Positions 1-10,922 of a DNA stretch of 64,000 nt are shown here, piece after piece. Every line of letters begins with the position of its first letter. Position 1 is the first letter of the stretch. The notes beneath the pieces were generated by a model, which was not told the DNA's origin, ran no database searches, and worked only from the letters and a program-made list of their open reading frames with translations. The translations under genes and the position numbers were made by a program. Where the stretch lies: NCBI GenBank assembly GCA_030765065.1, contig CM060988.1, positions 179,531,065-179,595,064 on the forward strand, read 5' to 3'. The stretch is from Deroplatys truncata (taxonomy: Eukaryota > Arthropoda > Insecta > Mantodea > Mantidae).

Positions 1-757
1 ACGCAAACTGTCGAGTGCAAAGATTCAGCGGCGGGGATATAGTAATCTATACTAGGTTCGTTAACGCGTAACTGTGAGCTGGTTACCTCTTTCTTTTGGT
101 CCCGCCTATATATTGCAATAAAAATTAAAAGGAAGGGAACAATAAGGGGCCATTCACAATGAAACTTAAGCATTAACGTAACAACGTAAAACTTAGACAT
201 AATCTCAACGTGATGTGTTACTCATATCGACAACTGCAGACTTCAACGCAGCCAATCGTAAGAGAGCGTTAAACAGCTGAGCTAATATGGCCACTTGCTA
301 ACTATCGAACAAAAGAGGTTATGTGCTTGTATCAAAATGTGCAAGAGCTAGCTACCCGGTTAAAGGACGTTGAACTCACAAAAAGCATCACCTGCAGTAA
401 CAATTTGTTTTGCTGCGGTTTTTATAGATACTCCAGTGATTTCTGGCCCTTGATACTACACAGAAAGTGTGTAAGCGAGTCAACACACTTGGCGACAGAA
501 ATGCCAGAATGATCACGTGATGAGAATTGCTCTGTGATTGGCTAGTTTCTTATTTGAAGTAGACTTAAACTTAAAGGTTTGTCCGATAACAGTAACGTAA
601 ACAGTAACGAGAACGGCAAGCAATGCAGCATACACGATTTTGGTTTACAACAGCCCGGCAACGAGAAAATGAAAAAGCATATCGATGATCATATGGATCA
701 CAAAGTGGAAAGTCGCATTCGGAATTCATTTGTTTTTAACTGATCAATGATATTTTT
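1..757. other. Unassigned non-coding sequence
   Basis: I see no supportable gene here. The only open frame (321-512) is short, has no recognisable domain and is probably chance. The stretch around 145-200 (GGGGCCATTCACAATG, then repeated AACGTAAC-like words) has the flavour of a MITE end, but no matching second end or target duplication was found. Confidence 0.5.
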
Positions 758-1610
758 ACTTTCTCTACTACGTATCGTAAGTAGGGGAATATAGTACTTC
801 ACCCAAAATCTGATGCCGAGATTTCACCGGAAATACATGTTTTGAGGCCGCTGATTAAAAAAACATGTTTAGAGAAACGTCCATGTGTGTGAACAGCATA
901 ACTCAAAAATGAAAAGTCAAATAAATACCAGACTTGGTATTTAGGTTCAATACCTTCCAAACATGCGACAAGAAGATTTTCAAGAAAATCCTCCTACCCC
1001 AGACCACACTTTACGTGGAATATTTTTTGAATTTTTTTATTTTCTAAGCATGGCTCTAACTATTTTGATTAAAATGCCATATACTAAAGGTATTTACATT
1101 ACAAATAAAATGTTTATCTTGAATTTTCTGGGAATAGCCTATGAAGTCCTCTTCATTCGGAAGGAATTTTGTATAATCTTCTATAACTGGTAAACGTTAA
1201 GCGATAGACGAAAACGTACTCCAAAAAAAATGTAGTTCTCTTTAAAACACGCACTTTATTTCAAATACTTTTTTTTTGTGACATAAGCTATTTCTGAGAT
1301 ATCCGTTATTAAAGGTTCGAGTTGTTCATTTCTTGGTCATTCTCTTTAACTTCTGTCAACATTCAGTTGTTTCTCGCGATGTCATGGAAACAGTATGGAA
1401 TTTTAAGGCCAGCATATAGCGTCCAGTTGTTAAACATTTGACTATCGCTGTTCCCTTTGTATCTTTAACGAAATGTGTAATGTAGGTATTTCCGCGAAGT
1501 TTATTTGAATTGAGTGTAATAGATAGAAAAATAAGCTTTAGTAGGAATAGCTTGTATACCCAATAAGCGATAGAGGATAGAGAAAGTCTTGTGAATGTAA
1601 ACAGATTTTT
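758..1610 (+). repeat. RX repeat (Helentron/HINE-like), divergent copy
   Basis: Starts at ACTTTCTCTACTACGTATCG and runs to GTAAACAGATTTTT. It has the RX order: 5' motif, a block ending in CCGGAAATACATGTTTTGAG, a short GT run, 'AGCATAACTCAAAAA', a long AT-rich middle, then the internal inverse motif AGAGAAAGTC near the 3' end. It belongs to a second subfamily also seen at 3041-3901, 30469-31323, 35555-36085 and 48545-49398, which differs from the 17-22 kb copies across the middle and 3' half. Non-coding. Confidence 0.8.
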
Positions 1611-1796
1611 TCATCTGCTTCCAATTTAAGCAACATAATGCGGGTTTAGTCAACATCAAAATTCGATAGAGAACATTATCTAAATGCAGATCCATTACAT
1701 TTCCGATTCCTCTAGTCGTACCAAGTTTTCATTCTTTTATTTAATGCCGCACATTAAAGTTGTTTATTGTTGTTTGTTAATTTTTACCGCTTTTTT

Positions 1797-2663
1797 CACT
1801 TTCTCTACTACGTGTAGTACTAAGTAGGGGACGTATTGTATTCCACCCAAAAATTCGATACTGAGATTTCACCGGAAATACATGTTTTGAGACCCCTGAA
1901 TCTAAAAAAAAAGCATTTTTGGAAACATGTCCGTGTTTGTGTCTGTGTGTCTGTCTGTGTACAGCATAACTCAGAAACGAACAGTCGGATAAACACCAAA
2001 CTTGGTATTTAGGTTCAGTATCTTCCAGAGATGCGACACAAAGGTTTACAAGAAAATTCTCCCACCCCAGATTACCCTTTACATGGAACATTTTTCGAAA
2101 ATTTGAATTTTCTCCAGAATGGCTCTAACGATTTTGATTACAATATCATATGTTTAAGATATTTTCATGACAAATAAAATGCATATCTTGAATTTTCTGG
2201 GAATGTCTCCAAAAGTATTCTTCATTGTGAACGACTTTTGCATAACAGGTAAACCTTAAGAGATAGACAAAATTTTACTACTCAAAAAATGTAGATCGCG
2301 TTAAAATACACAATTTATGTCGTATACATTTTTGTTGTTGAGTGAACCATTTTCGAGACATTGCTTGTTATTCCCTTAAATTTTCCAATACTTATACTTT
2401 TTCTCAAATGGGAATTCGTTATTCATGGTTTTTTTTGTCCTGGTAATGCAAAGAGAATGGAATACTGCACATAGCAAACAGTTCTTAAAATATTTGACTA
2501 TCGCTTAAAGCCTACCAATTCCCCTTGCATCTACAAGAAAACTAGCAATAAGATTAACATCTCGATATCTCGATTAACATGAAGCATATGGAGAATAAGC
2601 GTTTGTAAGAATAGTTTGTACAAGAGTAGAGAAAGTCATATGAGTGTAACACATCAGATTTTT
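1797..2663 (+). repeat. RX repeat (Helentron/HINE-like), near full length
   Basis: Starts CACTTTCTCTACTACGTGTA inside a T-run and ends ACACATCAGATTTTT. The central tract is a GT/GTCT microsatellite (about 1927-1962), followed by the conserved words AGCATAACTCAGAAACG and AAACTTGGTATTTAGG. The apparent 104-codon minus-strand frame at 1777-2091 is a by-product of this repeat and recurs in other copies. Confidence 0.85.
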
Positions 2664-2681
2664 CTAAAAAATCTTTTTTTT

Positions 2682-3000
2682 ATTCATGAGGCCTCAAAAC
2701 ATGCGTTTTCGTTATCGAATTTTTGGGTGTAATGCAATACCTTTTCTACCTACTGCGTACATGGTAGAGAAAGTAAAAATATGTGTTAAATTCACATGAT
2801 TTCCTCTATCCGTACTTCAACAGACTATTCTTACAATAACTTCTTCCTTTATCTACTTCATGTTAATCCAGGTAAACATGTAGAGAAATGGGTTTTGTTA
2901 CATATTTCATTCTAGGTACAATGGAATAAGAGAACACAACAGTAGGCTACGTAGCAATACGTAGTCAGTTCTTTTAAGGACGGTTTGCTATGTGATGGGT
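2682..3000 (-). repeat. RX repeat end fragments, minus orientation
   Basis: Bases 2682-2778 match the first ~95 bp of RX in reverse (ending AGAGAAAGTAAAAAT). Bases 2779-3000 match the 3' end of another reversed copy (TTCACATGATTTCC onward). The 2682 fragment abuts the 3' end of the plus copy at 1797-2663, as though that copy had inserted in an older reversed copy. The left half of that older copy is not recognisable. Confidence 0.65.
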
Positions 3001-3040
3001 TTGAATTTCTGTTCTTTTAGTATGACCATGAGGGGGGGGG

Positions 3041-3901
3041 GAATGATGTGATACATTCACATGACTTTTCTACTCTCTACCGTTTATTAGTGGGCATTAA
3101 AACTATTCTTACTAAAGGTTATTTTTACGTCTACTATATTTTAATCCAAATAAACCTTTGCAGAAATAGCTACATTACACATTTCGTTATAGATACAAAG
3201 AGAACAGCGATAGTCAAATGTTTAAGAACTGGACGCTATATGCTGGTCTTAAAATTCCATACTGTTTCCACGACATCGCGAGAAACAACTGAATGTTGAA
3301 AGGACTTAAGGGAATGATCAAGAAATGAACAATTCCAAGCTTTAATAACGGATATCTCAGAAATGGCTTATGCCACAAAAGACTTATTCGAAATAAATTG
3401 TGTGTTTTAAAAAGATCTATTTTCTTGTATAATATGTTTTCGTCTATCGCTTAAGGTTTACCAGTTATATAAGATTATGCAACACTTCCAAATGAAATGT
3501 ACTTCAGAGGCTATACCCAGAAAATTCAAGATATACATTTTATTTGTAATGCAAATATCTTTATTACGCGATGTTTTAATCAAAATCGTTAGAGCCATTC
3601 TTTAGAAAATCAAAATTTTCGGAAAATGTTCTGTGTAAAGTGTATTTGGGGTGGAGATTTTCTTAAAAATCTTGTGTCGCATCCTTGGAAGATATTAAAC
3701 TTAAATATTAAGTTTGGTATTTATCCGACTTTTCGTTTTTGTGTTATGCTGCTCACATACACACATGGGTATGTTTCCAAAAATGCTTTATTTGGATTCG
3801 GGGGCCTCAAAACATGTATTTCCGATGAAATCTCGATATCTAATTTTTGGATGGAATGCAATATCTCCTCTGCCTACTATGTACGTGGTAGAGAAAGTAA
3901 T
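3041..3901 (-). repeat. RX repeat, full-length minus copy, divergent subfamily
   Basis: Begins GATGTGATACATTCACATG (reverse of the RX 3' end) and ends GTAGAGAAAGTAA (reverse of the 5' motif). Its segment around 3180-3215 (CGTTATAGATACAAAGAG) is the uninterrupted version of the site where the fold-back element at 44109-45104 has inserted in another RX copy, so it serves as an empty site. Short open frames at 3626-4037 are repeat by-products. Confidence 0.85.
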
Positions 3902-3904
3902 AAG

Positions 3905-3986
3905 GTATAGTAAGAATAGTTTATATACCCATCAATATGGGACAGAGGGTAGAGAAACTCATGTGAATGTAACACATCAGATTTTT
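3905..3986 (+). repeat. RX repeat 3'-end fragment
   Basis: The last ~80 bp of RX in plus orientation, ending GTAACACATCAGATTTTT, sits immediately after the 5' end of the reversed copy 3041-3901. RX termini are repeatedly found joined to one another in this window. Confidence 0.7.
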
Positions 3987-4249
3987 CAGTTTATCTCACA
4001 CTATGTAGGGGAAGGAAGGGTAATGGCGCTCGCTTAAGGAAAACTTACTAAGAATTTCTCAAAATACACTTAAACATACAGGTTGCTGGCAAAACACGAT
4101 CACTGAACACCTTTTTTATACAAATGAAAAAGTTTTATTCGAAAAACATTATAGAGCTGGAACTAAAAAATAAACAATAAAACTATGCAATGAGTGAGAT
4201 TGCACGATACTTGGGGGTAATTGCGCTCGCTGTGGTCAGATCAATGGAT

Positions 4250-4453
4250 GCGCAAATCACGTTTATGATTTTGTGGTTTATATCCCCACTACAATCTTTA
4301 TGGGCCCAATTTGCTCAAATGGTACACCGGAACCAGATTTCATCGTTTCGACCAAACTCTTTATTTTCATTCTCTTCACAAGCAACAATTGAGTTTGGCA
4401 TGATACCGTCTAGTCCATCTCTTCTTCATCCATCTTCTGAAGAAGAACTTTAA
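4250..4453 (-). pseudogene. Pogo/Tigger-like transposase, C-terminal zinc-motif remnant
   Basis: Reading 4453 to 4250 on the minus strand gives a decayed frame containing GRNDEIWFRCTI, a stop, then ANWAHKDCSGD. The spacing C-x2-[stop in place of C]-x3-W-x-H-x2-C resembles the small zinc-binding tail found at the C terminus of some insect pogo/Tigger-like transposases, used in DNA or protein binding rather than catalysis. No DDE domain remains nearby, because the sequence upstream is replaced by the mariner-type insertion at 4786 and by decay. It lies inside the TA-flanked terminal repeats at 4008 and 6209. At least one in-frame stop makes it non-functional. Family assignment is an inference from motif spacing alone. 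Confidence 0.45.
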
Positions 4454-4785
4454 AAAAAACTGGCTTTTTGCTCTTTTGGTTTTCTTTACCCTAACATTTG
4501 ATGAAGTGGTCATTGCTCACCTGAGCGTCATTGCCCTCATGGCAATGTTGAAGTTCTTTACCTATAGTGAAGAAGTTACACAGTTTTAGATGATGTTTAA
4601 TATATATATATATATATAGGAATCTGTATGCATCCTCTAGATCAACATGATAACTGTCAAGTGCAGAAAATAATAATCACATATCTTTAGTTTTCTTCAC
4701 GTTGATTTCTATAAGAAATTCCTGCTGAAAATTTTTTGCACATTTACAACAAAACATCTCCCTCCGGATCCACCATTAAACTATA

Positions 4786-6083
4786 AGGTCTTTCAAACAA
4801 GAGTGTCATATCTTTGAACTTAAATAAAACACGTTCTATAAATGATAGAGGTTTATTTCTTCTTTTATTTTGGAACACAATTAATGTTATTACGTGTGGA
4901 AGAGAACATCAGTTAAGTGACCGCCGCGACTTCGAGGGTTGCGCGTGTACGATTGACCCAATTTTCAATGACAAAAACCGTAAATTAGGTCCAACTTCAC
5001 GAATAACACGCGTGATGTTGTTCATAAGATCATTTACTGTTTCTGGCTTGTTGGCATAAACTCTAGATTTAACATAACCCCACAAGAAGTAATCCAACGG
5101 TGTTAAATCACATGACCTTGGGGGCCAGTTAACATCATCACCACGGGAAATGTTGAAACCTCTGAACTTCTCCTTCAAAAGATCGATTGTTTCGAGAGCA
5201 GTATGACATTGGCACCATCTTGCTGGAACCAGATGTTTCCGAGATTCATACCATCCTATTGAGGCCAAAAATAGTCCCTTATAAGAACCCGGTATCTTTC
5301 TCCATTGACAGTTAGAGCTTCTCCATTTCCATCTTGAAAAAATATGCACCAATCATTCCATCATACCAAAATCCACATCACACAGTAACCTTTTGGAGAT
5401 GAAGTGATCGTTCTTGAATCTGCATTGGATTGTGATTGCTCCAATAGCGACAATTTTGTTTCTTAACACAACCATCCATCCAAAAGTGGGCTTCGTCGCT
5501 GAAGATGGTTTTTCGACAAAAATCCGGGTCAGCTTCCAATTGTTCCATAGCCCAGTCAGCGAATACACGGCGCAAACTATGGTCGTTGTGCTTTAGTTTT
5601 TGAGCTAACACCATTTTGTAAGCGTGAAACTTCAAGTCCAGATGCGGAATTCGCCAAGTTGTGGTCGGCGAAAGCCTCAATTCTTGCGTTCGACGAGCAA
5701 TTGACTTGTTTCCGTTCTCGCGTACACTCTCACGAACGGCGCCTATGTTTTCGTTGGAGCGCTTACGTCGATTACGCACAGACGTTCTTTGATCGCTGAG
5801 AGAAGCACTTCTTTCAAATTTATCGATCAAACGCCGAATCGTTCTCTCGCAGGGACGATTATGCACACCGTAAACTTCACGCAATACACGGAAGGTTTGG
5901 CGAACAGATAATCCATTTTGATAATAAATTTTCACAATTTCTACGCGTTGCTGAATGCTGTAACGTTCCATGGCTATTTGTCAATAACAACTGTAAATAC
6001 ATGAAAAAAAAAATGACTGCTGTAACTCAATAACAACGCCAGCTATCACATGTTAAAGATAGAACACTCTTGTTGAAAGACCC
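4786..6083 (-). mobile_element. Tc1/mariner-superfamily element with DUF4817-type transposase
   Basis: The terminal inverted repeats read AGGTCTTTCAAACAAGAGTG on the left and GGGTCTTTCAACAAGAGTG on the right (reverse-complemented), extending to about 30 bp. TA duplications lie at 4784-4785 and 6084-6085. It is 1298 bp long with a single transposase frame filling most of the interior on the minus strand. It is inserted in the older pogo-like element (4008-6209). A right-end fragment of the same family lies at 7750-7862. Confidence 0.9.
4909..5971 (-). pseudogene. DUF4817/DDE_3 mariner-superfamily transposase, frameshifted
   Basis: This transposase would bind the element's terminal repeats and cut and rejoin DNA in the nucleus. 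The ATG at 5971 opens MERYSIQQRVEIVKIYYQNG, the DUF4817 helix-turn-helix start of this family. The HTH region runs to about residue 110. The first catalytic Asp is in FSDEAHFW (about residue 160). A frameshift follows near 5400 and a stop near 5353. The second Asp region is out of frame (QDGAN can be read in a neighbouring frame). The third lies in RSCDLTPLDYFLWGYVKS near the C terminus. Total span is about 350 codons, the usual family length, so it is full length but broken by at least two frameshifts and a stop. The ends and TA duplications of the carrier element are intact, so it may still be mobilisable in trans. Confidence 0.9.
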
Positions 6084-6559
6084 TATACTACGAAGTTATA
6101 AAGACTGCCACACAAGTTCAGCATCTCTTGGACAGGTCAAACTTTCATCCAAACCGAAATACATACATAAGCGCCATTGCCCGGTGAGCGTGAATGCCCT
6201 CCGTTCCCCTAATAGCAACCATAAATGCATAATCTAAGACGTACAAATGTTTCTAGTCATAATAATTTAGTACATTTACTGTTGTGATTTTAGAAAATGA
6301 AATACGTTTTAGATACATAAAATCAATGTTTACGTTGCGGAAACTGTTTTTTAAGCTGCTAAAGCTGATTGTTTAGGGTCTATTTTAATAACTTTTTGGG
6401 GACCTAAAAATCCGAAGTCTAATGATTATATGTATATAGGACGCCGGGGTAATCATTGCTTGGTGGAAAGAGGCAATCCCCGAAGGTCATAGGCTACATA
6501 GGGGAGAGTTAGAGACGACGAGGAGGCAAATGACATGTTGCACTGTGTGTGTTGGTGCG

Positions 6560-7050
6560 CTTTGCCGTGGCGCAGTGGTTTGGATAGTCAGATTCACGGC
6601 CACCGAGTATGCATTAGTTAGAGCCGGTCGATGAGGTTGTGGTTTTTGGTCCATGTTGTGAAGTACCATTCACACACCGACATTCACGTATCTGGACCAA
6701 AGGATAGAGTGGAGAACATCTATACGATACACCGAACGAGAGAGCTCCGTGGTAATGTGTGAGGGAGGTCCCTGACCATGGGTTTTTTTCGTGGTTTATC
6801 CGGATCGTTAGGGGAATGCTGGAGAGGTTCTCCTTTTACCACTAATTTCCTGCCCCACCATTTCCTTTCATCTGTTTCAAAAATGGCGGTTTGTGTGTTC
6901 CGGCAGGACGGTGGAATGTGCGCTCTGGAAAGATTTCTCTCTGGCGTTTGTCGGGATTGCTGGGTAGAAGCCCGGCCCGAGTCCGAGAATACTGTACCAC
7001 CCGACCCGGGCCCGATTACTTAATTCTGTTTTAAATAAAATTATTTTGCA
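6560..7050 (+). repeat. tRNA-headed SINE (S3-like family), degraded
   Basis: TTGCCGTGGCGCAGTGGTT (6563 on) looks like a tRNA A-box head. The body from 6775 (CCATGGGTTTTTTTCG ... GGGGAATGCTGGAGAGG ... CATCTGTTTCA) is shared with the S3 copies at 12938, 47357 and 49722. It ends at an AT-rich tail leading into the (ATT)n run at 7051. Open frames here are by-products. Confidence 0.6.

Positions 7051-7120
<70 letters not shown>
7051..7120. repeat. (ATT)n microsatellite
   Basis: About 70 bp of perfect ATT repeat directly after the degraded SINE body. It probably grew from the SINE's 3' tail. It encodes the asparagine run in a spurious minus-strand frame. Confidence 0.97.
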
Positions 7121-7239
7121 GTCCACGAAGCGCAGCTGCCTACGGCGCGAAGGGATCTTTTCCCCTGCTGCAAGGCCTGGTAAGGGATACGCTCGGGTCC
7201 CTGCTACCAACTGAGGAGCCATACTGAAATACAGGGAGA

Positions 7240-7575
7240 GCAAAAAAACTACGAAACGGCTGCGCTGGTTGCCGTCTGCCGCTATCATAGAAAGGCGCGG
7301 ATGAAACCATACAACATTTTAAAACTACTTTTAAAGGCTTTACATACCAACTTTATGAAAGGAGATGCTGAAACTGGCCACCGTCATTGTCTATACATTT
7401 TTGGCGCCTCTTCAGGAAACTATCCATCACTCGCCGTAGTTCACGTTGAGAAATGATGGCAATTTCCTGGCAGATATTTTGTTTTAATTCTTCCAGGCTG
7501 TGTAGGTTTGTCTTGTACACTTTGTTTTAAGCTACCCCCGAGATAGAAATCGCGGGGGTTAGGTCGGGTTACCGA
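7240..7575 (-). pseudogene. DUF4817-type transposase C-terminal fragment with 3' element end
   Basis: Matches the arms of the fold-back element at 44109-45104, including TCTGCCGCTATCATAGAAAG and the sequence to its right. Read on the minus strand, 7570 to 7370 gives a catalytic-region remnant (PDLTPRDFYL-like) followed by a C-terminal segment containing SLEELKQNICQEI and ELRRVMDSFLKRRQKC, then a stop. This is the end of a DUF4817/DDE_3 transposase whose third catalytic Asp would be in the PDLTP motif. The outer terminal repeat at 7230-7255 is badly eroded. The rest of the element is missing: the sequence beyond 7620 does not match. The fragment is dead. Confidence 0.7.
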
Positions 7576-7749
7576 GGGGGCCACAAATCTCTACTAATAA
7601 TTCTGTCCTCAAACGCCTTTTTTTTCGAGTCAGTAGTTGAAGCCCGTGAATACAAATTTTCCCCCTGGTTTTAGAGAATTTTACCCTTTTCCAATAAGAC
7701 TCTACAACAATTCATACGACCAATATTTCGATGAGAACAATTGAAAGTG

Positions 7750-7862
7750 TTCCATGGCTACTTGTCAATAACAACTGTAACCACATGGAAAAAATGACTG
7801 CTGTAACAATAACAACGGCAGCTACCACATGTTAAAGATAGGGCACTCTTGTTGAAAGACCC
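7750..7862 (-). repeat. Right-end fragment of the 4786-6083 mariner-type family
   Basis: Near-identical to 5968-6083, including GTTCCATGGCTA, CAATAACAACTGTAA and the terminal GCACTCTTGTTGAAAGACCC. Only the transposase start codon region and the right terminal repeat survive. Confidence 0.85.
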
Positions 7863-7867
7863 TTTAT

Positions 7868-8026
7868 AACGAAATGTAGGTATAATGTAGCTATTTCTGT
7901 AAAGGCTTATCTCGATTAAAATGTATCAGATAGAAAAACAAGCTTTAGTAAGAATAACTTGTATACCCACTTATAAACGATAGAGAGTAGAGAAAGTCAT
8001 GTGTATGTATCACATCAGATTTTCCA
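7868..8026 (+). repeat. RX repeat 3'-end fragment
   Basis: Matches the last ~160 bp of RX (AAGCTTTAGTAAGAATAACTT ... AGAGAAAGTCATGTG ... CACATCAGATTTT). The 5' three-quarters are absent. Confidence 0.8.
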
Positions 8027-8479
8027 AATTAAGCCCGAGGGATTGGTCCGAAGGCCTGGCCCGAGCCAGTGCAGACCTCTCTCTACTGACTGGGGTCCTC
8101 TTCCTGGGAGCTGTCTCGTCTGCTACGGCACCCTGGCTTAGGCAAAGCTATCCGTTATGTTGGAATCGTTAAGGACACATCCTTGCTAGCGCACATCGTC
8201 GTCGGGTACTGGTCGCCCTTCGGGTCTCCTCTTCATCCATTCCTCCCAGGAGTTTTGAAATAAAAGATGATTCACTGATGTCTACTTGCGGCGCCGTGCT
8301 TCAGTTATTGGAGGCTCCTCCGTCTCCTATACGATACAGAGGAGTCACTGTTGACAAGAACCTAGCTAGAAACATGTGTATGGAATAATGAACCAGGCTT
8401 AGGTTGCGATCCAACCCCCTTTTTGTGTGTGCTAAATCACCGTTCTTACATGATACACCACCACAGGCGGTGGACACTG
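8027..8479. other. Moderately GC-rich unassigned interspersed sequence
   Basis: No reading frame of note. The composition differs from the AT-rich flanks, and the stretch to about 8285 (GCCCGAGCCAGTGC ... GAAATAAAAGATGATTC) looks like a retroelement 3' region, but no motif identifies it. Confidence 0.4.
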
Positions 8480-8770
8480 ATGATCGGGCTAAGGATCCGG
8501 GTCAACTTGCGGCGAGACGTCATTAATTGTTCTTTCACACAAGCCGTGTGTTGGACAGGGTTGGAAAGGTAGAATCAGATGACTGAAAAATTCAATGCCA
8601 TAGCCGGGATTTGAACCACGGATCTCCCGGTCTCCGTACGGTTGCTCCAACCACTGAGCTACCATGGTAACATGCCGGAACGCCATTAAATTCTCCAGCT
8701 GACTCGCATTTTTCCCGGTAAACCACAAGGAGATCTCAAATTGTATTGAGATGTCATACCCCAATGGCGA
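8480..8770 (-). repeat. tRNA-derived SINE (S4), minus orientation
   Basis: Reverse-complemented, 8668 to 8597 reads CCATGGTAGCTCAGTGGTTG ... GTGGTTCAAATCCCGG ... CTATGG. It has a 7-bp acceptor-like stem (CCATGGT with GCTATGG, two wobbles), an A box and a B box. The T-stem has a mismatch and the unit continues without a break into about 115 bp of body sequence toward 8480, so it is a SINE head and not a tRNA gene. Confidence 0.65.
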
Positions 8771-9260
8771 CTTACATTCTTTGTAAGTACTTAAGTCCCG
8801 GGCTTTTAGTTTACTTTGCCTTGGCTATGACTATATTATCTCAGTATGGGTTTGGATGACCTAAAGTTTGAGATAATTACCATTTGGATTCGTTTGTAAA
8901 TATAATAACCTTTTTAGACGGCATGGCCTAAAACTACGTAGTACATATGAGGTAAAAGCTTTAGATTATCACGCTTGTCTTTAGTGGTTTCAAGTCCAAT
9001 CACATGGCTTCGTCTGATTAGGTTTTACTTTTCATTATGTCCTTTTACATGATTAATTTCTCATAGCGCTCGCATTATCTGTTCACAATACAAAGCCTCA
9101 TACTTCAATTTATCGCAATTCATTGTGGAGTTAACCTATACTTTATATTGGCAGGTTTGTGCGTTATTTGAACCAAAATGTTATTTTTTATCTAGTATAA
9201 CCTAATAAATATTAAATGGCCTGCAATTTTTAATTAAGAAGAAACTGAAATGGAAGACGT
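8771..9260. other. Non-coding, nothing recognised
   Basis: AT-rich sequence without open frames of note or paired repeats. Confidence 0.5.
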
Positions 9261-9550
9261 GGCGGCGCCATGGCCGCGTGGTTAGACCGTTCGCCTCCCA
9301 CCGAGGCGGCCCGGTTTCAATCCCAGGGACCTGCATGTGGGATTTGTGGTGGACGAAGCGGCGTCTGGGCGGGTTTTCTCCGGCTTCTGCGGTTTCCCCC
9401 GCCATTCATTCCACCAACATTTCGTTTCATCTACTTCCTTCATCCCAGACCAGGCATTGGGCTGATCACCCATCCTGGATGTTCTGTCTGATCCTCGACG
9501 GGCCTCTGACCCCAGGCACCCGCTTGTAAGTCCTAGGGTGTGTAAGTCCT
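9261..9550 (+). repeat. tRNA-derived SINE, family S1
   Basis: The head GGCGGCGCCATGGCCGCGTG ... GTTTCAATCCC carries Pol III A-box and B-box sequence of tRNA-Ser/Leu type. The body (CATGTGGGATTTGTGGTGG ... CCCAGGCACCCGCTTGTAAG) matches the minus-strand copy at 62101-62494. Overlapping open frames on both strands are by-products of the SINE. Confidence 0.85.
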
Positions 9551-9886
9551 AACTTTCCACGTCCATCGGATTTCTAAATTATCCTATTGGTGGATTTTAT
9601 CACAACATTTCTGATTTTCTCGCAGAATTTGTATTTTTCCTTGCATCCTCCAATCACATGCTTAGCGTGGTACGCGACCTCGTATAACTTTACAACCTTC
9701 GACTCTGCTACCTTAAGCCCCTTACGCTGGCTGAACTCGCGTTTCGATTAGGTGAACAAAGATTTATAAAAGTTTCCTCTTCACTTTTGTTTTGTGTTGT
9801 GAAGCAGACCATTTTGTAAGTGGTTAACGGTATTTTAGCTGTGCCCTGGGCTAATACACAAGTCGCAAATTCAATATTTCCGTCTA

Positions 9887-10560
9887 ATGAACTATAAATG
9901 TTTATATAAGCAGCGCGACACCGACCACCATCTTACCGCCGCCTCAAGACGACCACACAGAATCAACCACACCAACCACGAGACAACATCTTCAGACAAC
10001 GCCCACGAGCCTTCAGAGCAACTGGGCGCTCTGGAGACCTCTGTTGCAACACTTCAAACCCAGCTTACTCAACAACAAACCAACTGGAACCTCTCACAGA
10101 ACATTACAACTCTCTCCGCAACTTCCTCTACAAAGACCTCAACAGCCAACTCACACAACTGCACCACAAATACCAGCAGCTCGATGAAGGATACGCATTG
10201 ATTCGTAACTCTGTCGAGCAACACGTTTTGATGGCAACAAATCCACCGAGGCAAAAACGCCGCTAAACTCCTCTCAAGCACCGTGCGCACAGAATCATCA
10301 TCGCTCACGCATCACCACATTCACCTTTACACCAGTTTGAAAATCGAATAAATAATGAAAACGTATTCCTTTCCCATCCTCGCCGCTCCCCGTGGGGACA
10401 GTCAGAGCCCTGGCACGGTCATGGCTGTCACCCGGACATCTCCTTCACCCACTGCCAGCGCAGTAAGCTGACAGTTTACCTTCCGCACCATTGGGGGTGC
10501 ACAGGCGGAACCCCAACACCTTTCTTATATATATTGTTATATTATTATTCACCAAACGAA
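9887..10560 (+). mobile_element. Unnamed element Y, plus copy
   Basis: Begins with a low-complexity Thr/Ser/Gln/Asn-rich frame (9887-10201) whose middle (LGALETSVATLQTQLTQQQ) has coiled-coil character. It ends with a block near 10384-10520 (CATGGCTGTCACCCGGACA, CCCACTGCCAGC, GGCGGAACCCCAACACCTTT) that is repeated in reverse at 11400-11600. The arrangement suggests a retroelement with a coiled-coil gag-like ORF1 and a 3' UTR, internally deleted. No RT motif is present. Family unknown. Confidence 0.45.
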
Positions 10561-10612
10561 ATGTTCTGCCACAAAATTGAGAGTGAAGTGAAGCATACTG
10601 CGCATCAAGTAA

Positions 10613-10922
10613 GTCGTCCTCCGTGGTGTAGTGGTTACCATGCTAGCCTCTAGTTCCCGAGGTCGCGGGCTCAAAACCGGTGGAGGGCGATGAATTTTTT
10701 GGGGGGCGTCAAAATCCTTAGAATGGCTTCCTTCGGAAGGGAAGTAAAGCCGGTGGTCCCGTGGCGTAGATTTACGACACGTAAAAAACGCTCAAGCCTG
10801 ATAAAGAGGCCTCTGAGCAAAATTACCGGTCTTTCACACCCAATATAGAATGGGACGCTAAGAACCACAACAGTTAAAGAGCGTCCATAAATAAAACTCA
10901 ATTCAATTGAATTTTAATTTTT
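10613..10922 (+). repeat. tRNA-derived SINE, family S2
   Basis: The head GTCGTCCTCCGTGGTGTAGT ... GGTCGCGGGCTCAAA has A and B boxes. The body has CCTTAGAATGGCTTCCTTCG and GGCCTCTGAGCAAAATTACC, with a tail ATAAATAAAACTCAATT. The same family occurs at 13108, 26597, 27245, 37756 (minus) and 45828 (minus). Confidence 0.9.

Larger units (their letters stand above)
4008..6209 (-). mobile_element. pogo/Tigger-like DNA transposon remnant with TA target duplication
   Basis: Left end TA-GGGGAAGGAAGGG with AATGGCGCTCGC nearby. The right end, reverse-complemented, is TA-GGGGAACGGAGGGC followed by CACGCTCACC and AATGGCGCTTA. The two ends are imperfect inverted repeats flanked by TA, as in the Tc1/mariner/pogo superfamily. 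The left end looks shortened by about 17 bp relative to the right. Most of the transposase is lost, and the element is split by the complete mariner-type element at 4786-6083. The pogo-like assignment rests on the C-terminal protein remnant and is moderate. Confidence 0.55.

Noticed and set aside
3626-4037. Two overlapping ~100-codon frames as a small gene
   Set aside because: They lie in an RX copy and have equivalents in other RX copies, with no domain.
6877-7173. 98-codon minus frame with a long asparagine run
   Set aside because: The run is the (ATT)n microsatellite read on the other strand; the rest is SINE sequence.
8597-8668. Possible tRNA gene on the minus strand
   Set aside because: T-stem mismatch, poor anticodon arm, and continuation into a SINE body.
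9270-9529. Overlapping 60-83 codon frames on both strands, again at 62171-62484
   Set aside because: Both sets lie in S1 SINEs and are identical because the SINEs are.
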